A DNA stretch of 64,000 bases. Source: Peptoniphilus_A genitalis. GTDB lineage: Bacteria; Bacillota; Clostridia; Tissierellales; Peptoniphilaceae. This document shows positions 62,601 through 64,000 of the stretch, piece by piece. The number at the start of each line of letters is the position of its first letter. The first letter of the stretch is position 1. The stretch lies in assembly GCF_949769225.1 (NCBI RefSeq), contig NZ_CATKPB010000002.1. One strand, 5' to 3'. The notes under the pieces were generated by a model. The model saw only the letters and a list, made by a program, of their open reading frames with translations, was not told the DNA's origin and made no database searches. Position numbers and translations under genes: made by a program.

Positions 62601-62627
62601 AAAACTTGGGATGGTCCAAGTTTTTTT
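62601..62627 (+). terminator. Terminator of the RNase H-like gene
   Basis: The 9-bp stem AAAACTTGG/CCAAGTTTT with a 6-base loop and T tract. Confidence 0.88.
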
Positions 62628-62674
62628 AATTGAAATTAATAACCTTAAATAGCTGATTGCATAGATAAAAACAA

Positions 62675-62708
62675 TAAAAAAAGACTACTTAAATCAATAA
62701 GTAGTCTT
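62675..62708 (-). terminator. Terminator of the rRNA-tRNA operon
   Basis: The 11-bp stem AAGACTACTTA/TAAGTAGTCTT with a 6-base loop is followed by T on the minus strand, just past the last tRNA. Confidence 0.92.
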
Positions 62709-62710
62709 CA

Positions 62711-62797
62711 TGGTGCAGAAAGAGGGACTTGAACCCTCACGCGATTTCTCGCACATGCCCCTCAAACATGCCTGTCTGCCGATTCCAGCACTCCTGC
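62711..62797 (-). tRNA. tRNA-Leu(GAG)
   Basis: Class II tRNA with long variable arm; anticodon GAG in loop TTGAGGG; the CCA end is encoded. Last tRNA of the cluster. Confidence 0.93.
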
Positions 62798-62838
62798 ATG
62801 GGCAAAAAAAAGCTTGTAATAAAAATTACAAGTTTTTG

Positions 62839-62915
62839 TGGCGTATCCTAGAGGATTCGAACCCCCGGCCTTCTGGTCCGTAGCCAGACGCTCTATCCAG
62901 CTGAGCTAAGGATAC
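62839..62915 (-). tRNA. tRNA-Arg(ACG)
   Basis: Cloverleaf with anticodon ACG (to be edited to ICG) in CTACGGA; CCA encoded. Confidence 0.96.
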
Positions 62916-62924
62916 ATAAAAAAA

Positions 62925-62999
62925 TGGAGCGGATGACGAGATTCGAACTCGCGACCCTCGCCTTGGCAAGGCGATGCTCTACCACTGAGCCACATCCGC
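62925..62999 (-). tRNA. tRNA-Gly(GCC)
   Basis: Cloverleaf with GCC anticodon in TTGCCAA; CCA encoded. Confidence 0.96.
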
Positions 63000-63025
63000 A
63001 TAATAATTATCTTATATAAAGTTTT

Positions 63026-63111
63026 TGGTGGAGGAGAGTGGATTTGAACCACTGAAAGTTAAACTAACGGATTTACAGTCCGTCCCCTTTGGCCAACTCG
63101 GGAACTCCTCC
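63026..63111 (-). tRNA. tRNA-Tyr(GTA)
   Basis: Class II tRNA, GTA anticodon in CTGTAAA, long variable arm; CCA encoded. Confidence 0.96.
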
Positions 63112-63138
63112 ATGTTGTAAGTCCCTAATAAGATTTTT

Positions 63139-63214
<76 letters not shown>

Positions 63215-63268
63215 ATCTCACTTATTAATCATAACACATTTGAAACAAATTTGCTATATAAATTTAAT

Positions 63269-63345
63269 TGGCGACCTGGATCGGGCTCGAACCGACGACC
63301 TCCAGCGTGACAGGCTGGCATTCTAACCAACTGAACTACCAGGCC
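63269..63345 (-). tRNA. tRNA-Asp(GTC)
   Basis: GTC anticodon in CTGTCAC; one G-T pair in the acceptor stem; CCA encoded. Confidence 0.95.
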
Positions 63346-63350
63346 AACTT

Positions 63351-63426
63351 TGGTGGACACAATAGGGCTCGAACCTATGACCCCCTGCTTGTAAGGCAGA
63401 TGCTCTCCCAACTGAGCTATGCGTCC
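63351..63426 (-). tRNA. tRNA-Val(TAC)
   Basis: TAC anticodon in CTTACAA; CCA encoded. Confidence 0.96.
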
Positions 63427-63430
63427 ATCT

Positions 63431-63505
63431 TGGTGACCCTGCCGGGAATCGAACCCGGGATACCACCGTGAAAGGGTGGTGTCTTAACCGCTTGACCACA
63501 GGGCC
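63431..63505 (-). tRNA. tRNA-Glu(TTC)
   Basis: TTC anticodon in CTTTCAC; CCA encoded. Confidence 0.96.
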
Positions 63506-63515
63506 TTATAAAATT

Positions 63516-63592
<77 letters not shown>

Positions 63593-63620
63593 TCATTTTT
63601 ACCCGGCTACTATTTCTTTT

Positions 63621-63709
63621 TGGTGCCGAGAATCGGAATCGAACCGATACGGTGTTTAACCACCGCAGGATTTTAAGTCCTGTGCGTCTGCCAGTTCCGC
63701 CACCCCGGC
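63621..63709 (-). tRNA. tRNA-Leu(TAA)
   Basis: Class II tRNA with TAA anticodon in CTTAAAA and long variable arm; CCA encoded. Confidence 0.96.
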
Positions 63710-63722
63710 TTATCTTTTTTAA

Positions 63723-63797
63723 TGGCTCTCAGGGTGGGACTCGAACCCACAGCCTACCGGTTAACAGCCGGTTGCTCCACCATTGAGCTACCTAAGA
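63723..63797 (-). tRNA. tRNA-Asn(GTT)
   Basis: GTT anticodon in CTGTTAA; acceptor stem TCTTAGG/CCTGAGA; CCA encoded. First tRNA after 5S. Confidence 0.95.
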
Positions 63798-63802
63798 CTA
63801 TT

Positions 63803-63817
63803 GGGGACTTTTGTCCC
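63803..63817 (-). other. Hairpin between 5S rRNA and tRNA-Asn
   Basis: GGGAC-AAAA-GTCCC type stem without a T tract; probably a processing spacer. Confidence 0.5.
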
Positions 63818-63819
63818 TT

Positions 63820-63935
63820 TCTGGCGATAACTTACTCTCCCAGGTCGTTGCCAACCAAGTACCATCAGCGGACTAATGCTTAACTTCTGTGTTCGGTATG
63901 GGTACAGGTGTGTCCATTGTCCTATTCTCACCAGA
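63820..63935 (-). rRNA. rrf: 5S ribosomal RNA
   Basis: About 116 bases. The ends TCTGGTG and CGCCAGA pair to form helix I, and the universal core CCGAACACAGAAGTTAAG is present. It lies between 23S and the tRNA cluster on the same strand. Confidence 0.95.
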
Positions 63936-63968
63936 TTAACTTAAAAACTAATCTCTTCCTTAACTCTT

Positions 63969-64000
63969 TGGTCAAGTCTTCGACCTATTAGTACTCGCTA
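63969..64000 (-). rRNA. rrl: 23S ribosomal RNA, 3' end only
   Basis: The minus strand at the window edge reads AGTACTAATAGGTCGAAGAC then TTGACC, the conserved 3' end of 23S rRNA. The rest lies outside. The exact 3' end is approximate. Confidence 0.9.

Overview
The window is AT-rich, gene-dense DNA from a low-GC anaerobic Firmicute. An Na+-type V-ATPase operon, SpoVG, CarD plus a YacL-like PIN/TRAM protein, a CsaB-type pyruvyl transferase, NifS-ThiI pairing, frequent GTG/TTG starts and a long tRNA cluster behind the rRNA operon all fit Tissierellia/Peptoniphilaceae (Anaerococcus, Peptoniphilus or a relative). The genus is inferred, not proven. Most genes and the rRNA operon lie on the minus strand, so this is probably the leading strand. 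I see no prophage, CRISPR array or intact insertion sequence.

Layout. 1-3.8 kb: an incomplete membrane-protein gene, a two-component system and a fluoride channel. 3.8-8.4 kb: NCS2 permease, alanine racemase, SpoVG and MurC. 8.5-14.3 kb: secreted phosphodiester glycosidase, class V aminotransferase, Dps, and the CarD/PIN-TRAM pair. 15-20.8 kb: a cell-wall polysaccharide operon (two GT4 glycosyltransferases, two DUF4330 proteins, a Wzy/ligase-like protein, CsaB) behind a perfect sigma-A promoter. 21.3-26.7 kb: carB without carA, DUF3783 protein, LytTR/DUF3021 pair and a glyoxalase. 26.9-35.4 kb: the nine-gene V-ATPase operon. 35.7-38.8 kb: nucleoside hydrolase plus ECF S component, and divergently a TlpA-like lipoprotein and glutathione peroxidase. 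38.9-43.2 kb: the str operon (rpsL-rpsG-fusA-tuf). 43.4-45.8 kb: two paralogous membrane proteins and a P1 peptidase. 45.9-50.7 kb: BMP-type nucleoside ABC transporter. 51-56.4 kb: an unknown membrane protein and the potABCD polyamine transporter led by an XRE-cupin regulator. 56.9-62.5 kb: DUF1624 acyltransferase, TPM and LemA proteins, thiI/nifS and an RNase H-like protein. 62.7-64 kb: eleven tRNAs, 5S rRNA and the 3' end of 23S rRNA, all on the minus strand.

Most of the gene content is housekeeping: wall precursor and polymer synthesis, sodium energetics, purine and polyamine uptake, translation and thiol/peroxide defence. The most unusual signal is non-coding. Five intergenic regions carry AT-rich tandem arrays with an 18-bp period (36 bp in one), built on a related core (roughly CTTYRTAA) that always lies on the plus strand whatever the direction of the flanking genes. 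Other points worth checking are a likely ATT start codon for the PIN/TRAM protein, a terminator whose loop holds an IS3-like end, an attenuator-like leader before carB, leader and intercistronic hairpins in the str operon, and back-to-back promoters sharing one -35 region.
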